This document shows, piece by piece, positions 39,573 to 48,075 of a stretch of DNA of 64,000 nt. Source of the DNA: Maribacter dokdonensis DSW-8 (GTDB lineage: Bacteria; Bacteroidota; Bacteroidia; Flavobacteriales; Flavobacteriaceae); contig NZ_LDPE01000002.1 of assembly GCF_001447995.1 (NCBI RefSeq), positions 806,001-870,000 on the forward strand, given 5' to 3'. The notes under the pieces were generated by a model. The model had not been told where the DNA came from. It did no database searches and saw only the letters and a program-made list of their open reading frames with translations. Both the position numbers and the translations under genes were made by a program. Each line of letters opens with the position of its first letter. Within the stretch, counting starts at the first letter, position 1.

Positions 39573-40655
39573 ATGTCAGAAAAAGATTTTATTCCATCAT
39601 CATACATTACATTGAAAGAAGAAGGTATTGTTGGGTATACATCACCTAGCAATATTGCATTGGTTAAATATTGGGGAAAAAGGGAGAATCAAATACCTGC
39701 CAATCCGTCTATAAGTTTTACGCTGGCCGCTTGTATGACCAAAACCAGTGTAGAATACAAGAAAAAAATAAGAAAGGATAACGAATTCTCTTTTGATCTA
39801 TTTTTTGAAGATCAGCCAAAAGAAGAGTTTAAACCAAAGATTAAAACATTCTTAAAAAGGATAGAAAAATATCTACCTTTCTTAAAAGAATATCATTTGG
39901 TCATAAAAACATCAAATACATTTCCGCATAGTAGTGGTATTGCTTCATCTGCCAGTGGAATGTCTGCTTTAGCTTTATGTTTTATGGAAATGGAAAGGAC
40001 TTTTTCGGCACCAATTACTGATGATTTTTTCAACAATAAGGTATCCTTTATATCACGCTTAGGGTCTGGTAGTGCATGCCGAAGTATTGAAGGTCCTTTG
40101 GTGCAGTGGGGAGAAACCTCTTCGGTTGCAGGTAGTTCAAATTTGTTTGGGGTTAAATATCCCTACAAAGTACATGATATCTTCAATAATTTTCATGATA
40201 CCATTTTGTTGGTAGACAAAGGGGAGAAACAAGTAAGTAGTACAGTTGGTCATGAGCTTATGCATGGTCATCCGTTTGCATCGCAAAGATTTGAACAAGC
40301 TCATGAGAATTTAGATAAGCTGCGTACAATATTGGCAGAGGGTAACTTAAATGATTTTATTGGTATAGTAGAAAGTGAGGCACTTACTTTGCATGCTATG
40401 ATGATGACTAGTCATCCTTATTTTATTTTAATGAAACCAAATACGCTTTCTATTATAAATGAAATTTGGAAGTTTAGACAAACATCCAATACCCATGTTT
40501 GTTTTACATTAGATGCAGGGGCAAATGTACATGTGCTATACCCCGAAAATGAAAAAGATATCGTTTTTCCGTTTATTAAAGAGAAGTTAATTTCTTTTTG
40601 TCAAAATGGGCAGTATATTTGTGATCGAATTGGTCTGGGTGCTAAGAAGTTGTAA
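39573..40655 (+). CDS. mvaD: Diphosphomevalonate decarboxylase
   Basis: ATG at 39573 (MSEKDFIPSS) was chosen because the promoter element ends at 39555, inside any longer version; 360 residues. GHMP-family signatures fit MvaD: SPSNIALVKYWGKRENQIPA near residues 25-44, PHSSGIASSASGMSAL for the ATP-binding loop, and RLGSGSACRS with the catalytic region. It converts diphosphomevalonate to isopentenyl diphosphate with ATP, the last step of the mevalonate route. The mevalonate kinase and a prenyltransferase follow on the same strand, so the window holds part of the isoprenoid supply; phosphomevalonate kinase is not seen here. Confidence 0.93.
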   Translation: MSEKDFIPSSYITLKEEGIVGYTSPSNIALVKYWGKRENQIPANPSISFTLAACMTKTSVEYKKKIRKDNEFSFDLFFEDQPKEEFKPKIKTFLKRIEKYLPFLKEYHLVIKTSNTFPHSSGIASSASGMSALALCFMEMERTFSAPITDDFFNNKVSFISRLGSGSACRSIEGPLVQWGETSSVAGSSNLFGVKYPYKVHDIFNNFHDTILLVDKGEKQVSSTVGHELMHGHPFASQRFEQAHENLDKLRTILAEGNLNDFIGIVESEALTLHAMMMTSHPYFILMKPNTLSIINEIWKFRQTSNTHVCFTLDAGANVHVLYPENEKDIVFPFIKEKLISFCQNGQYICDRIGLGAKKL

Positions 40656-40697
40656 ATGATTTGCACACTATTTGTATGCAACCTACGTTTGTAAAAA

Positions 40698-40741
40698 GAA
40701 CGGTTTTACTACTTTGTTTAACCTTTTTGGGTAAAACGTTC
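40698..40741 (+). other. Inverted repeat between mvaD and mevalonate kinase
   Basis: GAAC-G-GTTTTAC (40698-40709) pairs with GTAAAACGTTC (40731-40741), 11 bp with one bulged G and a 21-nt loop. It has no T run directly after it. It could stabilise the mvaD mRNA end or be a regulator site for the downstream gene. Confidence 0.35.
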
Positions 40742-40801
40742 AACTTTATGTGTTTCTTTGACTATATTTATATAAGTTCAATGCTTGCTTAGTTATTAAA
40801 A

Positions 40802-41740
40802 ATGAAAGGACCTTTATTTTATTCAAAAATTCTTCTCTTCGGGGAGTATGGTATTATTAAAGATTCCAAAGGCTTATCCATTCCTTATAATTTTTATAAA
40901 GGGGCTTTAAAATCTGACGCAAGTGTTTCTAAAGAGGCAACAAAATCTAACAAGAGTTTAGAGGCTTTTGCCCTGTATTTGGAAAAGTTGACCATAGATG
41001 AGCCTAAATTGGTATCATTTGATTTGGATACTTTAAAGTCGGATGTTGCAGCGGGTATGTATTTTGATAGTTCAATACCACAGGGGTATGGCGTAGGTAG
41101 TAGTGGTGCTTTGGTTGCAGCAATCTATGATAAGTATGCTCAACATAAAATTACCGTTCTTGAAAATTTAACCAGAGAGAAATTGTTGAAACTAAAAACG
41201 ATATTCGGTAAAATGGAGTCGTTTTTCCATGGTAAGTCCTCTGGCCTTGATCCTTTGAACAGTTATTTAAGTTTGCCCATTCTCATTAACTCTAAGGATA
41301 ATATTGAATCAACAAGTATTCCATCACAGAATGCAGAAGGTAAAGGAGCTGTATTTTTATTGGATAGCGGTATTATTGGTGAGACCGCTCCTATGATTCA
41401 GATTTTCATGGAGCAAATGAAGAATGATGGGTTTAGAAGTATGTTGAAAAACCAATTTATAAAACATACGGATGCTTGTGTAGAAGACTTTGTAAATGGT
41501 AACATAAAATCCCTGTTCGGTAATTTAAAACAGCTATCGCACGTAGTATTGGATAATTTTAAGCCAATGATACCGGCAAAGTTCCATGATTTATGGAAAA
41601 AAGGTATAGACACCAATGACTATTACCTAAAATTGTGTGGTTCAGGTGGTGGTGGCTACATATTAGGGTTTACAGAAGATTTGGAAAAAGCTAAAACTGC
41701 GTTAAAAGATTATAAACTGGAAGTAGTTTATAATTTTTAG
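40802..41740 (+). CDS. mvk: Mevalonate kinase (GHMP kinase)
   Basis: The 312-residue GHMP kinase begins FYSKILLFGEYGIIKDSKGL, the mevalonate-kinase version of motif 1. IPQGYGVGSSGALVAAIYD near residues 94-112 is the ATP loop, FFHGKSSGLDPLNSYL near 141-156 carries the catalytic Asp, and KLCGSGGGGYILGF near 278-291 is motif 3. It phosphorylates mevalonate in the cytoplasm. It is 146 nt downstream of mvaD and 12 nt upstream of the UbiA-type gene. Confidence 0.9.
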   Translation: MKGPLFYSKILLFGEYGIIKDSKGLSIPYNFYKGALKSDASVSKEATKSNKSLEAFALYLEKLTIDEPKLVSFDLDTLKSDVAAGMYFDSSIPQGYGVGSSGALVAAIYDKYAQHKITVLENLTREKLLKLKTIFGKMESFFHGKSSGLDPLNSYLSLPILINSKDNIESTSIPSQNAEGKGAVFLLDSGIIGETAPMIQIFMEQMKNDGFRSMLKNQFIKHTDACVEDFVNGNIKSLFGNLKQLSHVVLDNFKPMIPAKFHDLWKKGIDTNDYYLKLCGSGGGGYILGFTEDLEKAKTALKDYKLEVVYNF

Positions 41741-41752
41741 GTAATTTCCATA

Positions 41753-42658
41753 ATGCTTAATAGAAAAAATAAACTCTTACTGTTAAAAGTATTGAGTCTG
41801 TTTTCAGTAGTTAGGGGATATAATATTTTAGTTATAGCTCTAGCGCAATATTTGGCATCCATTTATATACTTGCTCCTGAACTTCCGGTACGTAGAGTAG
41901 TATTGGATATTAATCTCTTTGTTATCGTATTGGCATCTGCTTTGGTTATTGCGGGTGGTTATATCATTAATAATTTTTATGATGCTGAAAAAGACCTCAT
42001 AAATAAACCAAGAAAAAGTATGCTGGATCGTTTGGTAAGCCAACGGTTTAAGCTTACTACTTATTTTGTGTTGAATTTTATAGCGGTAATTGCGGCCAGT
42101 TATGTTTCATTTAAAGCTGTATTCTTTTTTTCCTCTTATATTTTTGGTATCTGGATCTACTCCCATAAGCTAAAAAGAATTCCGTTTTTAGGTAATTTTA
42201 TTTCTGCCACATTAGCTATTACTCCTTTCTTTGTGGTGTTTATTTATTATAAGAACATACAGACGGTAATATTTGTGCATGCCCTATTTCTCTTTTTACT
42301 TATTCTTGCTCGAGAGATAATTAAGGATTTGGAAAATATCTCTGGTGACTTAGCACAGAATTATAGGACCATTCCTATTATTTATGGCGCAAGAACATCT
42401 AAACTAGTAATCTCATTTTTAATTCTTTTGACTTTAGTACCGTCGTTATTATTGATTTTTAGATTTGATGTAGGCCACATGAATATCTATTTTATATTAT
42501 GCGTTCTTCTATTACTGTTGTTTATAGTCTTATTGTTTAGGGCCAAGGCACGTAAAGATTATGTTTGGTTGCATAATATTCTCAAATTGATCATAGTAAT
42601 GGGGGTGTTCAGTATTCTTCTTATTGACATAGACTTAGTTTTAAATAGAATATTGTAG
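41753..42658 (+). CDS. UbiA-family prenyltransferase (geranylgeranylglycerol-phosphate synthase-like)
   Basis: The 301-residue protein has eight or nine membrane segments. The first Asp-rich motif is NNFYDAEKDLINKP near residues 72-85 and the second is REIIKDLENISGDLAQNYRTIP near 183-203 (key residues D189 and D196 region). Such proteins attach polyprenyl chains to an acceptor; this short form is commonly annotated as digeranylgeranylglyceryl-phosphate-synthase-like, but chlorophyll-, heme- or quinone-type acceptors are not excluded. Position 12 nt after mevalonate kinase ties it to isoprenoid supply. Confidence 0.85.
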   Translation: MLNRKNKLLLLKVLSLFSVVRGYNILVIALAQYLASIYILAPELPVRRVVLDINLFVIVLASALVIAGGYIINNFYDAEKDLINKPRKSMLDRLVSQRFKLTTYFVLNFIAVIAASYVSFKAVFFFSSYIFGIWIYSHKLKRIPFLGNFISATLAITPFFVVFIYYKNIQTVIFVHALFLFLLILAREIIKDLENISGDLAQNYRTIPIIYGARTSKLVISFLILLTLVPSLLLIFRFDVGHMNIYFILCVLLLLLFIVLLFRAKARKDYVWLHNILKLIIVMGVFSILLIDIDLVLNRIL

Positions 42659-42685
42659 TTGTTGGTAATATGTTGCATATAACTA

Positions 42686-42715
42686 TTTGAACCGCAATGC
42701 AATTTGCTACCTTTG
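42686..42715 (+). promoter_or_regulatory. Bacteroidota-type promoter of the pseudouridine-synthase-like gene
   Basis: TTTG at 42686-42689 and TACCTTTG at 42708-42715 are separated by 18 nt, an exact match to TTTG-N17-20-TAnnTTTG. A transcript start near 42722 gives a leader of about 12 nt to the ATG at 42734. Confidence 0.7.
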
Positions 42716-42733
42716 TGCAAAATTGGTACAATT

Positions 42734-43576
42734 ATGAGTAGGGATGATTCTAGTAGAGGTAAGAAACCGTCGGGTAGGCAAGGTGGTAATTTTAAAAAAA
42801 AGAGCTACGCCCGTGGTAATTCGCCCATTAAAAAAAATGTAACTCCAAGTAAGCCACAAGATCCTAATTCAATTCGATTAAATAAATACGTGGCCAATTC
42901 TGGTGTATGTTCTAGGAGAGATGCCGATATATACATTGCCGCCGGTAGTGTAACAGTAAATGGTAAGCCTGTAACCGAAATGGGTTACAAGGTAAAGTTA
43001 AGCGATGAGGTAAAATTCGATGGTCAATTATTGAATCCGGTCAAAAGAGAATACGTACTACTTAACAAGCCAAAAGACTTTGTTACCACCATTCGCGATG
43101 AAAGAGGTAAAAGACACGTTTCTGGATTAATATCAAGTGCTTCTAAGTCAAAATTACTTCCTGTAGATAAATTGGAAAAAGAACATACAGGTTTACTTTT
43201 GTTTACCAATGATGGTAATATGATCAAGACGTTAAAAAGCCCTATCAACGGTCTACGTAAAATATATCATTTAGTACTTGAGCAAGAATTACGAAGTGCC
43301 GATTTAAAGAAAATTCAAGAAGGGGTCGTTGTAGATGAAAAAGTAGTTCGTGTACAGGATATAAGTTTCATTGCAGATGCTCCCAAAAGGGAAGTTGGTA
43401 TTGAAATTTATAGTTCTAGAAATAAAATTGTAGAGCGTTTGTTTGAAACCTTAGGATATAAAATCCAAAAATTGGATAGGGTAGTTTATGGTGGTCTTAC
43501 CAAAAAAGATTTACCAAGAGGGCACTGGAGATATTTGACAGAACAAGAAATCATTAATTTCAAAATGATCAAATAG
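42734..43576 (+). CDS. RluB/RsuA-family pseudouridine synthase homologue with Glu at the catalytic position
   Basis: ATG at 42734 lies just downstream of a good promoter; 281 residues. A basic, low-complexity N-terminus (1-45) precedes an S4 RNA-binding domain (IRLNKYVANSGVCSRRDAD, about 48-98) and the RsuA/RluB catalytic fold with VLLNKPKDFVTT and the end GLTKKDLPRGHWRYL. The catalytic motif is normally (V)GRLD-x3-(S/T)GLLL. Here it reads VDKLEKEHTGLLLFTNDG, so the Asp is Glu148 and the preceding Arg is Lys. The protein may have altered or no activity on 23S rRNA, acting instead as an RNA-binding factor. Confidence 0.88.
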   Translation: MSRDDSSRGKKPSGRQGGNFKKKSYARGNSPIKKNVTPSKPQDPNSIRLNKYVANSGVCSRRDADIYIAAGSVTVNGKPVTEMGYKVKLSDEVKFDGQLLNPVKREYVLLNKPKDFVTTIRDERGKRHVSGLISSASKSKLLPVDKLEKEHTGLLLFTNDGNMIKTLKSPINGLRKIYHLVLEQELRSADLKKIQEGVVVDEKVVRVQDISFIADAPKREVGIEIYSSRNKIVERLFETLGYKIQKLDRVVYGGLTKKDLPRGHWRYLTEQEIINFKMIK

Positions 43577-43610
43577 TACATGCTCCTTGTCTTAATAAAG
43601 GCTATAGGAT

Positions 43611-44675
43611 ATGAAATTATTTCAGTGTACCAATTGTAAGAGTACGGTTGTTTTTGAAAACAATACATGTTTAAACTGCGGTTTTAAACTGGGTTATTCA
43701 TCATATTACAATAAAATTGTTTCTTTAGATCCAAGTGCCGCTACATGGCAGGTTAAGGAACTGGATGGAAAGACCTATGAATATTGTGAGAACTATAAGC
43801 ACACGGTCTGTAACTGGTTGGTTGACGTTTCTAGAGGTCGCAAATTCTGTCTTGCCTGTACCCTGAACAGAACAATTCCGCATCTTTTAGATGATGATAA
43901 TCTTAAAAAATGGAAACATATTGAGGTTGCCAAGCACAGATTGGTATATCAATTATTACGTTTTAGACTACCGGTAGTTAGCAAAACAATAGATGATGAT
44001 AAAGGTTTTTGCTTTGATTTTTTGGAGAAAGATGAGCTTCTAGAAGAATCAAAAGGATTAAAAACGGGTCATGCAGATGGTGTAATTACCCTTATGATAG
44101 CGGAAGCGGACCCTGTTGTTCGCGAGCAGGTAAAACAGCAAATGGCAGAGCGGTATAGAACTTTGCTCGGTCATTTTAGACATGAGGTGGGACATTATTA
44201 TTGGGATTTGCTAATTCGTGATAATCCGAAGGTATTAGCGGATTTTAGGAGCATTTTTGGTGATGAATCTCAATCGTATGCAGATGCATTGACCACCCAT
44301 TATAATAATGGTCCAAAGGCAAATTGGCAACAAAGTTTTATAAGTAAATATGCATCATCCCACCCTTGGGAAGATTGGGCAGAAACGTGGTCCCATTACT
44401 TACACTTAACCGATGTATTGGAAACCGCATATAATTTCGGTCTCAAATCAAATCCTAAAATAATTGCTAAGAAAAGCCTGAAAATGAATGCGGCTTTTGA
44501 TCCATATACCGTTACTGATTTTAGTAGAATAATGGAAACAGGTATTCCCCTTTTATTTACACTTAATAGTATGAACCGTTCTTTGGGAGAAGACGATCCC
44601 TATCCGTTTATAATCTCAAAACCTGTAGAGAAAAAATTGGAGTTCATTCATAAATTGTTAAAAGGTGTTTTATGA
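43611..44675 (+). CDS. Zinc-ribbon metallopeptidase (Peptidase_Mx/DUF2248-like)
   Basis: The 354-residue soluble protein opens with a zinc ribbon (CTNCK at residues 6-10, CLNCG at 20-24), and more Cys pairs follow (CNWL, CLAC). The zinc-protease motif HEVGH lies at residues 191-195 in HFRHEVGHYYWD, with WAETWSHYLH downstream as the likely third-ligand helix. The family is found in many bacteria as a putative cytoplasmic zinc-dependent peptidase of unknown substrate. It is 34 nt after the pseudouridine-synthase gene and probably shares its transcript. Confidence 0.85.
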   Translation: MKLFQCTNCKSTVVFENNTCLNCGFKLGYSSYYNKIVSLDPSAATWQVKELDGKTYEYCENYKHTVCNWLVDVSRGRKFCLACTLNRTIPHLLDDDNLKKWKHIEVAKHRLVYQLLRFRLPVVSKTIDDDKGFCFDFLEKDELLEESKGLKTGHADGVITLMIAEADPVVREQVKQQMAERYRTLLGHFRHEVGHYYWDLLIRDNPKVLADFRSIFGDESQSYADALTTHYNNGPKANWQQSFISKYASSHPWEDWAETWSHYLHLTDVLETAYNFGLKSNPKIIAKKSLKMNAAFDPYTVTDFSRIMETGIPLLFTLNSMNRSLGEDDPYPFIISKPVEKKLEFIHKLLKGVL

Positions 44676-44713
44676 ATTCATTAATTTTCTGAAAGAATAA
44701 GAGTTAGTATTTT

Positions 44714-44756
44714 ATGCTATAGCATTATTGCATTAAAGGTTATACGGGTAAATTTA
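44714..44756 (+). promoter_or_regulatory. Palindrome and putative promoter upstream of yihY-like gene
   Basis: TTG (44728-44730), an 18-nt spacer and TAAATTTA (44749-44756, one base off TAnnTTTG) resemble a Bacteroidota promoter. The perfect 12-bp palindrome ATGCTATAGCAT (44714-44725) lies directly upstream of it and could be a regulator site. Confidence 0.4.
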
Positions 44757-44777
44757 TCTGAATTCATTTCAGTACGT

Positions 44778-45665
44778 ATGGCACAGGTAGAAAAGATTAA
44801 TAGACAGAATTCCAAATTTAAACTAACCCATCTCCCTAAGTTATTAGTGAGAACGTATCATGCTTGGATGGAAAAGGAGCCATTTCAGATTAGTGCTATT
44901 ATAGCATATTATGCAATATTGTCATTGCCAGGTCTGCTTATTTTAATATTGGAATTAGTTGGTGGTATTTGGGGCAAGGAGATTGTTCAGGGAGAATTGT
45001 TCGCTGAAATTTCTTCTGCCATGGGACCAGAAACCGCACAATCTATTCAAGAGATGATCAAGGATCAAGGTAGTCAGCAAACTTCATTGATTGCTACCCT
45101 TTTAGGGATCGGTGTGTTAATTTATGGTGCTACGGGAGTATTTTATCAGCTACAAAATGCATTGAATGAAATTTGGGAGGCAAAACCTAAATACACAAAT
45201 GAGTTTATTTCTACATTGTTTATGCGTTTAAAAGGTTTTGGTTTTATAATTATTATTGGCTTTTTATTATTGGTTAGTTTTGTATTGACTTCTCTATTAT
45301 CGGCATTTTCAACGCAGCTCTCCAGACTTTTGCCAGATGGTATGTTAGAACTTGGATTCGTACTGGATCTAATATTATCACTTGGTTTTATTTATTTATT
45401 ATTTGGGGCTATGTTCAAGTACTTGCCCAGTACTCATGTTCGTTGGAAAGCGGTTAAAGTAGGTGCCGCGCTTACTGCCGTATTATTTTTACTTGGTAAA
45501 TATGCTTTGGCATTCTATTTTGGAAAAGCGGAACCCGGCTCTACCTATGGGGCGGCCGGGAGTATAATTTTGGTCATGCTTTGGGTGTCCTACTCTAGTT
45601 TAATAGTCACTTTTGGAGCACAGTTTACCAAGATTTATTCTGATAAGTATGTGAAAATTAATTAA
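44778..45665 (+). CDS. YihY/BrkB family inner-membrane protein
   Basis: The 295-residue protein has six membrane segments. The family landmarks are FQISAIIAYYAILSLPGLLI near residues 36-55, LIYGATGVFYQLQNALNEIW near 115-134, and GSTYGAAGSIILVMLWVSYSS near 254-274 (key residues YGAAGS and the W of LW). Formerly called ribonuclease BN, the family is now viewed as a membrane protein, possibly in lipid or osmolyte transport, with unclear function. The 3' end overlaps the convergent argH gene by 8 bases. Confidence 0.9.
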   Translation: MAQVEKINRQNSKFKLTHLPKLLVRTYHAWMEKEPFQISAIIAYYAILSLPGLLILILELVGGIWGKEIVQGELFAEISSAMGPETAQSIQEMIKDQGSQQTSLIATLLGIGVLIYGATGVFYQLQNALNEIWEAKPKYTNEFISTLFMRLKGFGFIIIIGFLLLVSFVLTSLLSAFSTQLSRLLPDGMLELGFVLDLILSLGFIYLLFGAMFKYLPSTHVRWKAVKVGAALTAVLFLLGKYALAFYFGKAEPGSTYGAAGSIILVMLWVSYSSLIVTFGAQFTKIYSDKYVKIN

Positions 45666-46938
45666 GTTTTTTCATTTTGTCATGAATCTCTTTCAAGCAT
45701 AAATTACCTAAACTTCCTTCATGTGTATGATGAATATCTCTTTTAGGTGTAAAAGTACCTGCGTTGATTTCCATACCCATTTTCTTGTAAGCATCTCTAA
45801 ACGGCATACCGCTTTGTACCAACTCATTTAATGTATCTACACTAAACAAATAATCATATTTTGGGTCGTCTAGAATACTATCGTTCACTCTGATTTCCTT
45901 TAGGCTAAAAGTTAAAATCTCTAAACAAGCCTTCATATCTTGAATTGCCGGAACAATAATTTCTTTCACCAATTGCAAATCTCTGTGGTAACCACTAGGT
46001 AGATTATTGATGACCAATGTCAATTGATTAGGAATAGACTGTAGTTTGTTGCATTTGCCACGTACCAACTCAAACACATCGGGATTTTTCTTGTGTGGCA
46101 TAATACTGGAACCCGTGGTAAGCTCATCTGGAAAAGAAATGAAATCGAAATTCTGACTCATATACAAGCAAATATCCATGGCCATTTTAGATAGGGTAGC
46201 TGCAATGTTGGCAATACCAAAAGCGGTAGCTTTTTCAGCTTTTCCTCTACTCATTTGTGCTGCAACCACATTATATTTCATGGTTTCAAAACCCATTTCT
46301 TTGGTGGTAAAACTACGGTCTATAGCAAATGAACTACCGTAACCGGCAGCACTTCCTAACGGATTTTGATCTGCAACTTTGTAGGCCGCTTCAATAAAAT
46401 AAAGGTCATCTATTAAGCTTTCTGCATAGGCGGAAAACCATAGCCCAAAAGAAGATGGCATGGCAATCTGTAAGTGTGTGTAACCTGGTAGCATTACATC
46501 CTTATGCTCTTGTGCTTTTACCAAAAGAAGGTTGAAAAGCGATTTGGTCATCGCCTTTATTTCTGTCAATTCATCTTTTAGGTATAAATGCATGGCTACA
46601 AGAACTTGGTCGTTTCTAGAACGTGCAGTATGTATTTTTTTACCGGTATCTCCTAGACTTAGTGTCAGCATGTATTCAATTTTAGAATGCATGTCTTCAA
46701 AAGAATTTTCTATAGAAAATGTGCCTTTTTCTATTCGCGCGGCAATATTATCAAGTTCTTTTACAAGTTCAGCGGTTTCCTTGGGGGAAATCAATCCTAT
46801 TTTACCCAGCATTTTCGCATGTGCCTTAGATGCAATAACGTCGTATTTTGCTAAGTGTAAATCCAATTCTCTATCGTTGCCAACTGTAAAGTGATCAATT
46901 TTTTTATCGGTGCTAAATCCTTTATCCCAGAGTTTCAT
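45658..46938 (-). CDS. argH: Argininosuccinate lyase
   Basis: The 426-residue enzyme of the fumarase/aspartase superfamily carries HTARSRNDQVLVAMHLYL near residues 103-120 and TGSSIMPHKKNPDVFELVRG near 269-288, the flexible loop with the catalytic Ser. It splits argininosuccinate to arginine and fumarate, the last arginine step. It is shorter than the 450-470 residues of enterobacterial ArgH but typical for Bacteroidota. It is the last gene of the long arginine/proline unit, behind argE after a spacer of heptad repeats. Confidence 0.95.
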   Translation of the reverse strand: MKLWDKGFSTDKKIDHFTVGNDRELDLHLAKYDVIASKAHAKMLGKIGLISPKETAELVKELDNIAARIEKGTFSIENSFEDMHSKIEYMLTLSLGDTGKKIHTARSRNDQVLVAMHLYLKDELTEIKAMTKSLFNLLLVKAQEHKDVMLPGYTHLQIAMPSSFGLWFSAYAESLIDDLYFIEAAYKVADQNPLGSAAGYGSSFAIDRSFTTKEMGFETMKYNVVAAQMSRGKAEKATAFGIANIAATLSKMAMDICLYMSQNFDFISFPDELTTGSSIMPHKKNPDVFELVRGKCNKLQSIPNQLTLVINNLPSGYHRDLQLVKEIIVPAIQDMKACLEILTFSLKEIRVNDSILDDPKYDYLFSVDTLNELVQSGMPFRDAYKKMGMEINAGTFTPKRDIHHTHEGSLGNLCLKEIHDKMKKLN

Positions 46939-46940
46939 AT

Positions 46941-47017
46941 GTTGTCAGTTATCAATTATCAATTAAGCAATGAACAATGCTTATTGGTAATTGGTTATTG
47001 TTAATTGTTGATTGAAA
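46941..47017. repeat. Heptad repeat array between argH and argE
   Basis: Eleven consecutive degenerate 7-mers in one phase: GTTGTCA, GTTATCA, ATTATCA, ATTAAGC, AATGAAC, AATGCTT, ATTGGTA, ATTGGTT, ATTGTTA, ATTGTTG, ATTGAAA. The array fills the spacer and runs into the last codons of argE. Confidence 0.75.
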
Positions 47018-48074
47018 GGAAGCCTTTTAATAATTTAATATATAAATCTATACCTTCTTCAATTTCATGTACATAGATGAATTCGTTGGCAGAGTGGGAG
47101 CGTGTGCTGTCCCCAGGTCCTAATTTTAACGATTGGCAACTTAACGCTGCTTGATCAGATAATGTAGGTGATCCATATGTAGTTCTGCCCAAGGCAATAC
47201 CAGATTGCACCAACGGATGGTCTTTATCTATTTTAGATGAATTTAAACGCAAAGATCGCTCCTTTAATTCGCATGGCGCATCCTTCTTTAATAAATCTGC
47301 AATTTCTTTATTGCTATATGCATCGTTTACACGTACATCTACTACTAAATCTACTTGTGCCGGTACCACATTATGTTGTTTGCCAGCATTTATTTGGGTA
47401 ACCGTCATTTTTACATCGCCCAAGGCTTCAGAAGATTTTTCGAAAGAATAATTCTTGAACCATTCCAGAACTTTAATGGAGTTGTAAATGGAATTATCAT
47501 TGTTTGGATGTGCGGCGTGCGATGGAGTACCTTTAACAACAGCATCAAAAACCACCAATCCTTTTTCAGCAATAGCAAGTTGCATCAAAGTAGGTTCACC
47601 AACAATGGCTACATCTATATGTGGAAGTTTTGGCAATAAACCGCGCAAGCTATTTTCACCGGCATTCTCCTCTTCTGCAGAGGCGACCATTAAAATATTA
47701 TGATTAAGGTCTTCTGCATTGTAATAGTTTACATAAGTAGCCAAAAGGGAAACCAACGGTCCGCCAGCATCATTACTACCAAGGCCAAACAACTTACCAT
47801 CTTCAATGTGGGGCAAAAAAGGATCTTTGGTGTATGCCGTATTTGGTTTTACCGTATCGTGGTGCGAATTCAGTAATAATGTAGGTTTTGAGTCGTCCCA
47901 ATATTTATTTTTAGCAATAATATTGTTGAGGTCTCTTTCCGTAGGTATGTCATATTTTGCCAGCCAAGCCTGTATTGCATCGGCTGTTTTATCTTCTTCT
48001 TTAGAAAAAGATTCTATTGATATGAGTTGCTTCAGTAATGCAATTGCACTTTCTGTAAGTTCTGTTTGGTTCAT
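47001..48074 (-). CDS. argE: M20 family N-acyl-ornithine/citrulline deacylase (ArgE-type)
   Basis: The 357-residue M20 metallopeptidase has LLLNSHHDTV (metal His and Asp) near residues 66-75, LFGLGSNDAGGPLVSLLA near 92-109 with the bridging Asp, EEENAG near 134-139 with the catalytic Glu, and GEPT near 158-161. By context it removes the N-acyl group in arginine synthesis. In Bacteroidota with the carbamoyltransferase found here, the substrate would be N-acyl-citrulline rather than acyl-ornithine; that is inferred from the pathway. Start and argB stop are one base apart. The last four codons lie inside a heptad repeat array. Confidence 0.9.
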   Translation of the reverse strand: MNQTELTESAIALLKQLISIESFSKEEDKTADAIQAWLAKYDIPTERDLNNIIAKNKYWDDSKPTLLLNSHHDTVKPNTAYTKDPFLPHIEDGKLFGLGSNDAGGPLVSLLATYVNYYNAEDLNHNILMVASAEEENAGENSLRGLLPKLPHIDVAIVGEPTLMQLAIAEKGLVVFDAVVKGTPSHAAHPNNDNSIYNSIKVLEWFKNYSFEKSSEALGDVKMTVTQINAGKQHNVVPAQVDLVVDVRVNDAYSNKEIADLLKKDAPCELKERSLRLNSSKIDKDHPLVQSGIALGRTTYGSPTLSDQAALSCQSLKLGPGDSTRSHSANEFIYVHEIEEGIDLYIKLLKGFLSINN

Positions 48075-48075
48075 C

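Noticed and set aside
46532..46894. 120-codon plus-strand frame opposite argH
   Set aside because: Antisense to well-conserved ArgH sequence; no homology, and the operon is on the other strand.
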